A stretch of DNA of 64,000 bases from Dyella sp. SG609 (GTDB lineage Bacteria; Pseudomonadota; Gammaproteobacteria; Xanthomonadales; Rhodanobacteraceae): the NCBI RefSeq assembly GCF_012275375.1, contig NZ_JAAZQJ010000002.1, positions 1-64,000 on the forward strand, given 5' to 3'. A program made the position numbers and the translations under genes. The notes beneath the pieces are model-generated. The model searched no databases. It was not told the DNA's origin and was given only the letters and a program-made list of their open reading frames with translations. Shown one piece after another: positions 15,656-23,723 of this stretch. The stretch's first letter is position 1. The number at the start of each line of letters is the position of its first letter.

Positions 15656-18049
15656 ATGACCAGGAAGCCGCTTTCCGCTGGAGCACAGCATCGCGCCGCG
15701 CCATCGGCGACGGACCCGTCGCGCCGCCGCTTCATGCAATGGAGCGCGCTGGCCGTGGCCGCCGGCTTCCTGAAATTTCCGCTGGAAGCCGCGGCCTCCA
15801 CGCCGGGCCGGGTGGCGGCGGTGCCCCTGCAGGCGGTGCGGCTGAAGCCGTCGCTGTTCCTGGATTCGCTGGCCGCCAACCGGCGCTATCTGTTCGAACT
15901 GGAGCCGGACCGCCTGCTGCACAACTTCCTGCAGTACGCCGGCCTGCCGCCCAAGGGCGCGGTTTATGGCGGCTGGGAAGGCGACACCATCGCGGGCCAC
16001 ACGCTGGGCCATTACCTCAGCGCGCTGGCACTGCTGCATGGGCAGACCGGCGATACGGAAGCGAAGCAGCGCATCGACTACATCGTGTCCGAACTGGCGC
16101 GGGCCCAGGCGCAAGATAAGGACGGCTACGTCGGCGGCTTCACGCGCAAGGACGAGCAAGGCCGGGTAGAGGGCGGCAAGATCGTGTTCGAGGAAGTGCG
16201 CCGCGGCGTCATCAAGGGCAGCGCCTTCAACCTCAACGGCAGCTGGTCGCCGCTCTATACCGAGCACAAGCTGTTCGCCGGCCTGCTCGATGCGCATGCG
16301 CTGGCGGGCAGCCGGCAGGCGCTGGAGGTGCTGGAGAAAGCGGCCGCCTATTTCGCCGGTGTCTTCGACGCACTCGACCACACGCAGCTCCAGCAGCTGC
16401 TGGACAGCGAGTTCGGCGGCTTCAACGAGTCGTACATCGAGCTGGGCGCGCGCACCGGCAACCCGCGCTGGATCGCGATCGGCGAGCGGCTGCGCCACGA
16501 GAAGGTCGTCGACCCCGCCATCGCCGGCAAGGACGACCTGCCGCACCGGCACGCCAATACCCAGGTGCCCAAGTTCATCGGCGAGGCGCGCCGGTTCGAA
16601 GTTGCCGGCGACATCGATGCCGCCGCCGCGGCGCGCTTCTTCTGGGAAACCGTGGTCACGCACTACAGCTACGTGATCGGCGGCAATGCCGACCGCGAGT
16701 ATTTCCAGCAGCCGGACACGATCTCCTCCTTCCTCACCGAGCAGACCTGCGAACACTGCAACAGCTACAACATGCTCAAGCTCACGCGGCACCTGTACCA
16801 GTGGACGCCGCAGGCCCGCTACTTCGATTACTACGAGCGCACCCTGCACAACCACACCATGGCGGCCCAGCATGCCGAGACCGGCATGTTCGCCTACATG
16901 ATGCCGATGATCACTGGCGGCGAGCGCGCCTTCTCCGATAAGTTCGATTCGTTCTGGTGCTGCGTGGGCACCGGGCTGGAGGCGCATGCGCAGTTCGGCG
17001 ATTCGATCTACTGGCACGACGAGCGCTCGCTCTACGTCAATCTGTATATCTCCTCCGCGCTGGACTGGCAGGAAGGCGGCATCGCGCTGCAGCTGGACAG
17101 CGGCGTGCCGGACAACGGCAAGGTGCGGCTGCAGATCGACCGGGCGGGTGCCGGCGCGCCCAGGCGCCTGCTGCTGCGCGTGCCGGCATGGAGCGAAGGG
17201 CGCTTCAAGCTGCGCGTGAACGGCCATGAGCAGGGCGCCAAGGCGGAGCAGGGCTATCTGGTGCTCGCGCGCAACTGGAAGGCCGGCGACGTGGTCGACG
17301 TCGAGTTCGACATGCCGCTGCGGCTGGAGCATGCCGCGGGCGATGAGAACAGCATCGTGGTGATGCGCGGCCCATTGGCGCTGGCGGCGGATCTGGGCCC
17401 GGTCAGCGAGGCTTACGACCAGCCCGATCCCGCGCTGGTGGCGGATGCATCGCCGCTGTCCGGCTTCACTCCCTTGCCGCAGCCGGGACGCTTTCTCGCC
17501 AGCACCACGCGCCCGCAAGGGCTGACCTTCGTGCCGTTCTTTGCGCAGTACGAGCGCCGCAGCGCGCTGTACTTCAAGCGCATGGACTCCGCGCAATGGA
17601 CACAGGAAGCGGCGCGGCGGGAACGGGCCAAGGCGGACCAGGACGCCTTGCGGAGCCGGGCGGTGGACATGATCCAGTTCGGCAACGAGGCGTCCGAGAA
17701 GGCGCACAAGCTGGCCAGCGACACCTCCTTCGGCGGCGCCTACCGGCGCAAGGAGTGCCGCGACGTGCGCGGCAAGGGTTTCGTCGAGTTCGAGATGAAG
17801 GGCAGCGAGCGGCCGCTGGCGCTGCGCTTGCGTTTCTGGGGCAGCGACAAGGGCCGCTTCAATATCCTGGTCGACGGCAAGCTGGCGGTGGAGGTGAAGG
17901 TGGAGCGCGGCAACGTGATCGATTTCGTGGATCGCGATTACCCCTTGCCACCAGCGCTGACGCGCAACGGCACGTTGAAGTTCCGCATCGAGCCGCAGCA
18001 TGGCGACACCGCCGGGCCGCTGTTCGGCGGATGGCTGATTCCGGCCTGA
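15656..18049 (+). CDS. GH127 beta-L-arabinofuranosidase, Tat-exported
   Basis: 797 residues. A twin-arginine signal SRRRFMQWSALAVAAGF at 22-38 predicts folded export. The (alpha/alpha)6 domain shows family residues: Glu366 and Cys368 in TCEHCNSYN and the Cys pair 435-436 in FWCCVGTG. In characterised GH127 these form the cysteine-nucleophile zinc site. GGWEGDTIAGHTLGHYLSAL at 105-124 and the YTEHKLFAGLLDAH helix are also typical. The C-terminal part is beta-sandwich. The enzyme should release beta-L-arabinofuranose from arabinan side chains or hydroxyproline-linked arabinosides. Its product would feed the adjacent L-arabinonate genes. Length is slightly above the usual core because of an extra C-terminal beta domain ending at residue 797. 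Confidence 0.9.
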   Translation: MTRKPLSAGAQHRAAPSATDPSRRRFMQWSALAVAAGFLKFPLEAAASTPGRVAAVPLQAVRLKPSLFLDSLAANRRYLFELEPDRLLHNFLQYAGLPPKGAVYGGWEGDTIAGHTLGHYLSALALLHGQTGDTEAKQRIDYIVSELARAQAQDKDGYVGGFTRKDEQGRVEGGKIVFEEVRRGVIKGSAFNLNGSWSPLYTEHKLFAGLLDAHALAGSRQALEVLEKAAAYFAGVFDALDHTQLQQLLDSEFGGFNESYIELGARTGNPRWIAIGERLRHEKVVDPAIAGKDDLPHRHANTQVPKFIGEARRFEVAGDIDAAAAARFFWETVVTHYSYVIGGNADREYFQQPDTISSFLTEQTCEHCNSYNMLKLTRHLYQWTPQARYFDYYERTLHNHTMAAQHAETGMFAYMMPMITGGERAFSDKFDSFWCCVGTGLEAHAQFGDSIYWHDERSLYVNLYISSALDWQEGGIALQLDSGVPDNGKVRLQIDRAGAGAPRRLLLRVPAWSEGRFKLRVNGHEQGAKAEQGYLVLARNWKAGDVVDVEFDMPLRLEHAAGDENSIVVMRGPLALAADLGPVSEAYDQPDPALVADASPLSGFTPLPQPGRFLASTTRPQGLTFVPFFAQYERRSALYFKRMDSAQWTQEAARRERAKADQDALRSRAVDMIQFGNEASEKAHKLASDTSFGGAYRRKECRDVRGKGFVEFEMKGSERPLALRLRFWGSDKGRFNILVDGKLAVEVKVERGNVIDFVDRDYPLPPALTRNGTLKFRIEPQHGDTAGPLFGGWLIPA

Positions 18050-18082
18050 GCGGCACGCACAGGGCGCGCCTTGGCATTGGCG

Positions 18083-19117
18083 CTACATCGGCGCGACCTG
18101 GACCTCGGCGACACCCAGCAGGCCGGCCAGCGGCACCTGCGCGACTTTCTGCCGCGGACTCACGGTTACGCCTTGCTTGCGCAGCAGATCCAGAAACATT
18201 TCCGCCAGCGGCAGCACCATATGCTGCCCCCAGCAACGCTCGGACTTGTGGCCGAAGGGCAGGTAGCCGGGCAGGTCGTCGGGATTCAGGTGTTCCCAGC
18301 GCTCCGGCAGGAACTCGTCCGGATCGCTCCACAGGGCGGGAGCGCGGTGGCTGACCAGCGGCAGGATCAGCACGTCGTCAGCGGGGCCGATGCGCGCATC
18401 GATCGCCGGGTATTCGGGCGATGCGTTGCGCAGGATGTTCCACGACGGCGGCAGCAGCCGCAGCGTTTCGTACAGCACGTGCCGGTTCGATACCGCGTCG
18501 TCGAACGGCGCGCCCAGCCAGAGCGCGTTGGCGACCAGGGTCGAGATGGTGAAGCACACCGGGGCCGCGGTGCGCCGGTACATGCCCATGGCGTAGCGGC
18601 GTTCGCGATAACTGGCGGCCGCGGCCGTCGCCGCGGCGATGGCGGAGGCTTGCGGCCCCGCGCGCAGCGGCCATAGCGCGCCGGCCGTGATCACCGCCCA
18701 GGTCAGCTTGGGCGTCAGCTCCAGGATGCGATCCATCAGGAAGCGCAGGCGGCGCGGATCGCCGCCCAGGATCAGGTCGCGCAGATAGACATGCCCGACG
18801 TGCGGCCACGGACCACTGAGATCCACGTCGCCAGGCGAAGGTTTCTTCAATGCGGCGCGCACGTCGCGCCCGATCGCCTGCATCGACTTCAAGGCATCCG
18901 GACGCGCAATGGAACGACCCAGCAAAGGCTTGAAGGTCGGCCGCTCGGTTTCGGTCGCCGGCCTGGCCTTCAGGATGCGGTCCATCAGCTCCGGACCGGC
19001 GACGCCGACCGTGTTCGCATCCAGCCGGAACAGATCGTCGCCGGCGTGATCGCGCAGGAGCGCCTGGAGGCGGGGAGCGAAGACGGTGGGGCGGACGTGC
19101 CTGGCGGTCGATGACAT
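18083..19117 (-). CDS. cytochrome P450, predicted cross-linking enzyme of an atropopeptide-like RiPP
   Basis: 344 residues from ATG 19117. Heme-binding signature PFGHKSERCWG with Cys295, ExxR motif ETLR (Glu217, Arg220), and PERW at 271-274 in the meander region. The protein is shorter than a typical bacterial P450 (about 400). The segment where helix I should lie (CFTISTLVANALW, 188-200) has no acid-alcohol pair. No ferredoxin or reductase gene is next to it. It lies on the same strand just downstream of a 27-codon gene ending AWYIWF, 122 bases away. In tryptorubin A the core AWYIWY is cross-linked by a single P450, so this enzyme should form C-C and C-N bonds between the aromatic side chains. 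TTG 19198 is an alternative start 41 bases after the precursor. Confidence 0.88.
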   Translation of the reverse strand: MSSTARHVRPTVFAPRLQALLRDHAGDDLFRLDANTVGVAGPELMDRILKARPATETERPTFKPLLGRSIARPDALKSMQAIGRDVRAALKKPSPGDVDLSGPWPHVGHVYLRDLILGGDPRRLRFLMDRILELTPKLTWAVITAGALWPLRAGPQASAIAAATAAAASYRERRYAMGMYRRTAAPVCFTISTLVANALWLGAPFDDAVSNRHVLYETLRLLPPSWNILRNASPEYPAIDARIGPADDVLILPLVSHRAPALWSDPDEFLPERWEHLNPDDLPGYLPFGHKSERCWGQHMVLPLAEMFLDLLRKQGVTVSPRQKVAQVPLAGLLGVAEVQVAPM

Positions 19118-19239
19118 GCGGTCGGGAGCCTCGAGGGTCGGCGGAGCATCCGGCGGCGCCCCGATCTTCCGAGGCGACGCCGGACGCGGATGGATCAAAT
19201 GACGCTGCGCTCTCTACGGCATCGAGGCAGCGCGGCCAT

Positions 19240-19323
19240 TCAGAACCAGATGTACCAGGCGTAGTCCTTCAGGCTCTTCTCACGCTCGAACAGGTTCTTG
19301 ATGGCAAAGAGGCTCTTCTTCAT
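19240..19323 (-). CDS. RiPP precursor peptide, tryptorubin/atropopeptide-like core AWYIWF
   Basis: A 27-residue peptide. It starts MKKSLFAIKNL, has a charged middle (ERE), and ends KSLKDYAWYIWF followed directly by TGA. AAAAGG lies about 8 bases before the ATG, a good ribosome site. The last six residues differ from the tryptorubin A hexapeptide AWYIWY only in the final residue (Phe for Tyr). The gene is on the same strand as, and immediately upstream of, a cytochrome P450, the same two-gene layout as the actinobacterial atropopeptide loci. The leader would be about 21 residues and must be cut after Tyr21 if the product starts at Ala22; no protease gene is adjacent. Far shorter than normal gene-calling limits, so probably unannotated. 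Confidence 0.85.
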   Translation of the reverse strand: MKKSLFAIKNLFEREKSLKDYAWYIWF

Positions 19324-19640
19324 GTCAGCTACCTTTTCAGTGAGGATCCAGACGATAGGCATCCATTCGATGATGGCGTTCCCTGCGCGGCCGCAGATCG
19401 TGAAGATCGGAGGCCGTTGGCGAAGCTATGCCAGCCGGACGGAACAATGGAGTCGCTTAGGGCCGGAAATCTGGTCTTTCGAGGCCGGTTCGAAAAAACA
19501 GTGACCTCAGGGTGTCGGCGGCGTGAATAAATCGAATAGCGGGGCGGCCACGGCATGATCGGCAACGGCCGGCCGAGCTGATGCCGTTGCGGATTCGCCC
19601 AGGTCCGGTCATGGTGCGGCGATACACAGAGGACGTGTGC
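19324..19640. other. upstream region of the RiPP precursor gene
   Basis: 317 bases between the precursor (minus) and the membrane protein gene (plus), so it must hold two divergent promoters. The stretch 19490-19560 is AT-richer (GTGAATAAATCGAATAGC). No additional short peptide gene with an aromatic C-terminus was recognised here, and no clear operator. Confidence 0.45.
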
Positions 19641-20180
19641 GTGGACGTTTTCGATCTAGCCCAGCATCCCGACCGGATCAGCCCGGCTTATTTCTTCTTC
19701 CTCCTCTTCGTGGTGCTCGGCATAGGCGGCAGCTGTTTCATGCTGTATCTGATCCGCAGCGGACGAAAAGGCGCGTGGTTCTATCTCCTGCTTACCCTGA
19801 CCATCACGGTGGGCGCGTGCGGGGCGCTGCTGCACGAGGTGCGCCATGCCGCCGCGCTGAAGGAGCAGGTGCTCAGCGGACGCTTTGCCACTGTCGAAGG
19901 TTGCCTCGACCAGTTTCATCCAGGGCTCGCCTCGTCGAGCGAAGCCGATTCCGGCGTGGAGCAATGGTTCGTGGGCGGGCAACTGTTCGATTACGGGCCG
20001 GATGAAATCCGGCTGGGCTATCACGCGACCGAACCTGGCGGCGGCATCGTCCATGCCGATTCCAGGGTCAAGGTCGGCTATGTCCGCGACGAGGTGCTGG
20101 CACGCAACGATATCGTGCGGCTCGAGGTCGTCCAGCATGCATGTCCGGCGGCGGGGGATTACGCCAGGCAAGGCAGGTAA
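19641..20180 (+). CDS. small membrane protein of unknown function
   Basis: 179 residues if started at GTG 19641, which has AGAGGA 7 bases upstream; ATG 19611 and ATG 19581 are in frame but have weaker sites. Two transmembrane helices occupy the first third: PAYFFFLLFVVLGIGGSCFMLYL, cited by its ends, and WFYLLLTLTITVGACGALL. A soluble domain of about 115 residues follows, with GRFATVEGCLDQFHPG, WFVGGQLFDYG and GYHATEPGGGIVHADSRVKVGYVRD quoted by fragments. I do not recognise the family. It is next to the RiPP locus but divergent from it, so there is no direct evidence of a link. Confidence 0.6.
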   Translation: MDVFDLAQHPDRISPAYFFFLLFVVLGIGGSCFMLYLIRSGRKGAWFYLLLTLTITVGACGALLHEVRHAAALKEQVLSGRFATVEGCLDQFHPGLASSSEADSGVEQWFVGGQLFDYGPDEIRLGYHATEPGGGIVHADSRVKVGYVRDEVLARNDIVRLEVVQHACPAAGDYARQGR

Positions 20181-20275
20181 TGGCCGAAGGGTGCGGTGCG
20201 TCCTTGATCCTCTGATCACGTTGCAGCCAGAATGCTGTGGATCGGATATCGATATCACGCGGGGTTGCAGCACCC

Positions 20276-21859
20276 ATGACGGATGAATCGAAAGTCGCGA
20301 AAGAGCAGCAGGGCTCCCGCATCGGGGGAGCCTCCGGGGGTACGGAAGCAAGCGGCAAGATGTCCCGCCGCGAATTCCTTACCGGCACAGCCATGGCCGC
20401 GGCCGGGCTGATGATCGTGCCCCGCCACGTGCTGGGTGGGCCTGGCCATATGGCGCCCAGCGATCGATTGAACATCGCCGGCATCGGTGTCGGCGGCATG
20501 GGTCTGCACAATATGCGCGCCCTGGCCGGCGAGAACATCGTCGCGCTGTGCGATGTGGACTGGGCTTATACGGAGAAGTCCTTTCACGGGATGGTCGGCG
20601 GCCTGGGGAAAACGCAGGCACGCCTCGACAGGGCCCAGACCGCCAGGGAACGCCTGGAGCTGCAGAACGAGATCGAGCAGACCCGGCTGCTTGCCGGCAA
20701 GTTCAGTGCAGCCAGGCGCTATACCGACTACCGCCGGATGCTCGAACAGCAGAAGGATATCGACGCGGTCGTCATCGCAACACCGGATCACCTGCACGCG
20801 GTGATCGCCAGCGCGGCGATGAGTCATGGCAAGCACGTGTATCTGCAGAAGCCGCTCACCTGGTCGATTTACGAAGCCCGCGAGCTGTCCAGGAAGGCGA
20901 AGGAAAATCCCAGGCTCGTCACGCAGATGGGCAACCAGGGACACTCCAGCGACGATGCCCGCCTGATCAACGAGTACATCGCGGCCGGGGCGATCGGCGA
21001 TGTCCGCGAAGTCCACGCCTGGACCAATCGCCCGCTGGCCTACTGGCCGCAGGGCATTCCGCGTCCGCGGACCAGGCCGCGGCCGGACGATGCAAGCTGG
21101 AACGAGGACGCGGTGATGGACCGGCTCGCCAACGCCATGGCCGGCAACTATCCGAAGCCCGAAGGGCTGGCATGGGACCTCTTCCTCGGCCCCGGCCCCG
21201 TCGTCGAATACCACCCGCTGTATCACCCGTTCAACTGGCGCGGCTGGGTGGACTGGGGCGTGGGCGCCATCGGCGACATGGGAGCGCACCTGATCGATTC
21301 CCCGTTCTGGTCGCTGGACCTGGGTTTTCCGAACTCGGTGGAAACCGTCTCGACGCCATTCAACGAGGCGTCGTATCCCATGGCGACGATGACGTATTAC
21401 GACTTCCCCGCACGCGGCAGCCGGCCGCCGGTGAAGCTCACCTGGTACGACGGCGCCTTGCTGCCGCCGGCGGTGAAGGCCTTGGGGGCGGTGCAGATAA
21501 GCAAGGACGGCGGCGTACTGTACGTTGGCGACAAGGGTGCGCTTATCCACGAGACCTATGGCGCGAACCCGCGTTTATTGCCGCAGTCGTTGCATGATTC
21601 GGTGGGCACGCCACCGCAGAAGTACGCGCGCATCAAGACCTCGCACGAGATGAATTGGGTGGATGCGTGCAAGGGCAGGGCGGAGGCGTCGTCGCCATTC
21701 CCGTACGCTGCCCAGCTGACGGAGGTCATGCTGTTGGGTGTCGTGTCTCTTCGCGCGGGCGGCAGGATCGAGTACGACGGGGCGAACATGCGCATCACCA
21801 ACCTGCCTGCTGCCAATGCGTTTCTGCGGCGTGAATACCGGGAAGGGTGGGTGCTCTGA
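20276..21859 (+). CDS. Tat-exported Gfo/Idh/MocA-family oxidoreductase
   Basis: 527 residues from ATG 20276. A twin-arginine signal [19 protein letters not shown] begins at residue 29, and translation from that Met (20360) is also possible. The NAD(P)-binding fold follows: [15 protein letters not shown], then VALCDVDW. The motif usually written EKP appears as LQKPLTWS, with Gln for Glu. The C-terminal domain carries [26 protein letters not shown] and [16 protein letters not shown], typical of the long exported members common in Bacteroidetes and Planctomycetes and related to GH109. Those proteins oxidise or isomerise sugars with tightly bound NAD. Family is clear; substrate is not. The neighbours (beta-helix protein, glycosidases) suggest a glycan role. 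Confidence 0.88.
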   Translation: MTDESKVAKEQQGSRIGGASGGTEASGKMSRREFLTGTAMAAAGLMIVPRHVLGGPGHMAPSDRLNIAGIGVGGMGLHNMRALAGENIVALCDVDWAYTEKSFHGMVGGLGKTQARLDRAQTARERLELQNEIEQTRLLAGKFSAARRYTDYRRMLEQQKDIDAVVIATPDHLHAVIASAAMSHGKHVYLQKPLTWSIYEARELSRKAKENPRLVTQMGNQGHSSDDARLINEYIAAGAIGDVREVHAWTNRPLAYWPQGIPRPRTRPRPDDASWNEDAVMDRLANAMAGNYPKPEGLAWDLFLGPGPVVEYHPLYHPFNWRGWVDWGVGAIGDMGAHLIDSPFWSLDLGFPNSVETVSTPFNEASYPMATMTYYDFPARGSRPPVKLTWYDGALLPPAVKALGAVQISKDGGVLYVGDKGALIHETYGANPRLLPQSLHDSVGTPPQKYARIKTSHEMNWVDACKGRAEASSPFPYAAQLTEVMLLGVVSLRAGGRIEYDGANMRITNLPAANAFLRREYREGWVL

Positions 21860-22089
21860 AACAGCCGCCGCTCGCGTTACCCAATGCACGCGGGTTTCAC
21901 CCGGCGAGATAAGGCCGCGCATGGACGGGTTTCATCCCACGCTTAATCGCTCTGTTCCCTTGACGGTGAAAGATGGCGGCGCACTGTGCAGCCAATCGCA
22001 TTTCACTGGCGAAGGTTTGCGCGATAGTCGCGCCTCCCTTGGCGCCAGTCGCCATGACGTGTCGCCTCATCATCGCAAGGAGAGAACGC

Positions 22090-23613
22090 ATGAGGATCCT
22101 TCGTGACGCCTTACGGAAGGCCGGCCATGTCGCCGCGCTGACAGCCGTCTTTTTGTCGGCATCCGCCATGGCGCAGCCTTACGTTGCAAGCAATGCAGCA
22201 CCGCGCCTTTCACCGGCCGCCGCCACGGCCGTTTGCGGGGACGCGTCCATTTTGAATGGACCGTCAACGCCACCGGCAGGGGCCATCACGGTGCCGGCCG
22301 GCGATAACAGTTCCTTCAATTTCCGCCAGGCCGGAAAGGTCTTCTGGTTTGCTCCTGGAGTCCACAAGCTCGGCACCGGCATTTACAGCCAGATCATTCC
22401 CGCCGACAACAGCGTTTTCATCGGTGCGCCGGGGGCGGTCCTGGATGGCCAGCACACCAATCTGTATGCCTTCACCGGCCAGGCCACCGGCGTCACCATC
22501 GAACATCTGACCATCCAGAACTTCGGGGCCGCGGACGCGAACAACAACGAAGGCGTCGTCAATCACGATGCCGGCCACGGCTGGACGATCCAGTACAACA
22601 CCGTGCAAGGCAATGCCGGGGCCGGCGTGTTCGTCGGCAGCTCCAACACCCTGAAATACAATTGCCTGACCGGCAACGGGCAATACGGCTTCAGCGCCTA
22701 CGAGCCGGACGGCGTCTCGAATGTCGTCATCGATCACAACGAGATTTCATACAACAACACCTATCGCTGGGAGACGGCCAGCCCGGGGTGCGGCTGCACC
22801 GGAGGTGGCAAGTTCTGGGCAACGAACAAGGCGGCCATCACCAACAACTGGTTCCACCACAACCATGAAGGCCCGGGGCTGTGGGCGGACACCAACAACA
22901 ACGACTTCGATATCGAGAACAATGTTTTCAGCGATGAGGAGAACTCGGGCATTATTTACGAGACGTCCTACAACGCACTGATCAAGAACAATACGTTCCT
23001 GCGAACCGCCCATACGGCCGGACCGGACAACCCTGGCTTTCCGACGAGCGCCATTTACCTCTCCGAGAGCGGTGGAGACGCCCGTGTTCCGGCCCGCTAC
23101 CAGACCATCGCGATCACGGGCAACACCTTCATCGACAACTGGTCGGGCGTCGTGATCTGGGAGAACGCGGACCGCTTCTGCAATTCGCCCGCCAATACCA
23201 GCAGCGGCGACTGCACGCTGGTCAATCCCGCCGTGGTGAATCTGTCGACCTGCGTGGCGGGCACGATCGACAAGGCCCCGTACTATTCGGATTGCCGCTG
23301 GAAAAGCCAGAACATCCAGGTGACGGGCAATACCTTCAGCTTCAATCCTTCGAATATCGGCTCGAATTGCACGGCGGATAACGGATGCGGCTGGCAGGGC
23401 CTGCTTTCGAACTGGGGAACCTATCCGTCATGGTCGCCGTACCAGGGCGATGTGATTGAGCAAGCCATCACCTTCAACCAGGCCAACGTATTCAGCGGCA
23501 ACACGTACGTGGGTCCGTGGCAGTTCATGGTGGAGGACCAGGGCCAAAGCCTGACCCCGGCGGAATGGCAGGCTGCGCCTTATAACCAGGATGCCGGCAG
23601 CAGCTTTCACTGA
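22090..23613 (+). CDS. secreted right-handed beta-helix protein, possible polysaccharide-active enzyme
   Basis: 507 residues from ATG 22090 with AAGGAGAG 5 bases upstream. Signal peptide ends ASAMAQ. The body is a parallel beta-helix built from repeats with Asn ladders: VTIEHLTIQNFG, WTIQYNTVQGN, NTLKYNCLTGNGQYG, VVIDHNEISYNN, AITNNWFHHN, IENNVFSDEENSG, LIKNNTFLRT and IAITGNTFIDN. Such proteins include pectate lyases, polygalacturonases, mannuronan epimerases and alginate lyases. I could not place the catalytic residues of any one family. Eight cysteines, including the CGCTGGG loop, suggest disulphides outside the cytoplasm. It follows the Gfo/Idh/MocA gene by 230 bases and converges on the NRPS operon. 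Confidence 0.8.
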   Translation: MRILRDALRKAGHVAALTAVFLSASAMAQPYVASNAAPRLSPAAATAVCGDASILNGPSTPPAGAITVPAGDNSSFNFRQAGKVFWFAPGVHKLGTGIYSQIIPADNSVFIGAPGAVLDGQHTNLYAFTGQATGVTIEHLTIQNFGAADANNNEGVVNHDAGHGWTIQYNTVQGNAGAGVFVGSSNTLKYNCLTGNGQYGFSAYEPDGVSNVVIDHNEISYNNTYRWETASPGCGCTGGGKFWATNKAAITNNWFHHNHEGPGLWADTNNNDFDIENNVFSDEENSGIIYETSYNALIKNNTFLRTAHTAGPDNPGFPTSAIYLSESGGDARVPARYQTIAITGNTFIDNWSGVVIWENADRFCNSPANTSSGDCTLVNPAVVNLSTCVAGTIDKAPYYSDCRWKSQNIQVTGNTFSFNPSNIGSNCTADNGCGWQGLLSNWGTYPSWSPYQGDVIEQAITFNQANVFSGNTYVGPWQFMVEDQGQSLTPAEWQAAPYNQDAGSSFH

Positions 23614-23668
23614 GGAGCGCGCCATCCAGTACCGGGCTCCGGCTTTGGCTCGGAATCGGTGAAGTAAA

Positions 23669-23709
23669 AGGTTTCGGTGCGAAGAACAGTGTTCCGCGCA
23701 CCGAAACCT
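23669..23709 (-). terminator. terminator at the end of the NRPS operon
   Basis: Perfect 13-bp stem AGGTTTCGGTGCG/CGCACCGAAACCT, with a further GAAC/GTTC pairing inside the loop. Read on the minus strand it is followed by TTTTACTTC, so it fits an intrinsic terminator 14 bases after the CmlA-like stop. It can also end the convergent beta-helix transcript. Confidence 0.75.
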
Positions 23710-23723
23710 CGCCGCCTCCATGC

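Noticed and set aside
14957-18001. 1014-codon minus-strand frame opposite GH127
   Set aside because: Antisense shadow with unbroken low-complexity composition; GH127 on the plus strand has its catalytic cysteines and a Tat signal.
18083-19323. P450 as a tailoring enzyme of the NRPS operon
   Set aside because: It lies more than 4 kb beyond the end of the operon, behind a terminator-like hairpin and three plus-strand genes, and has its own precursor gene directly upstream.
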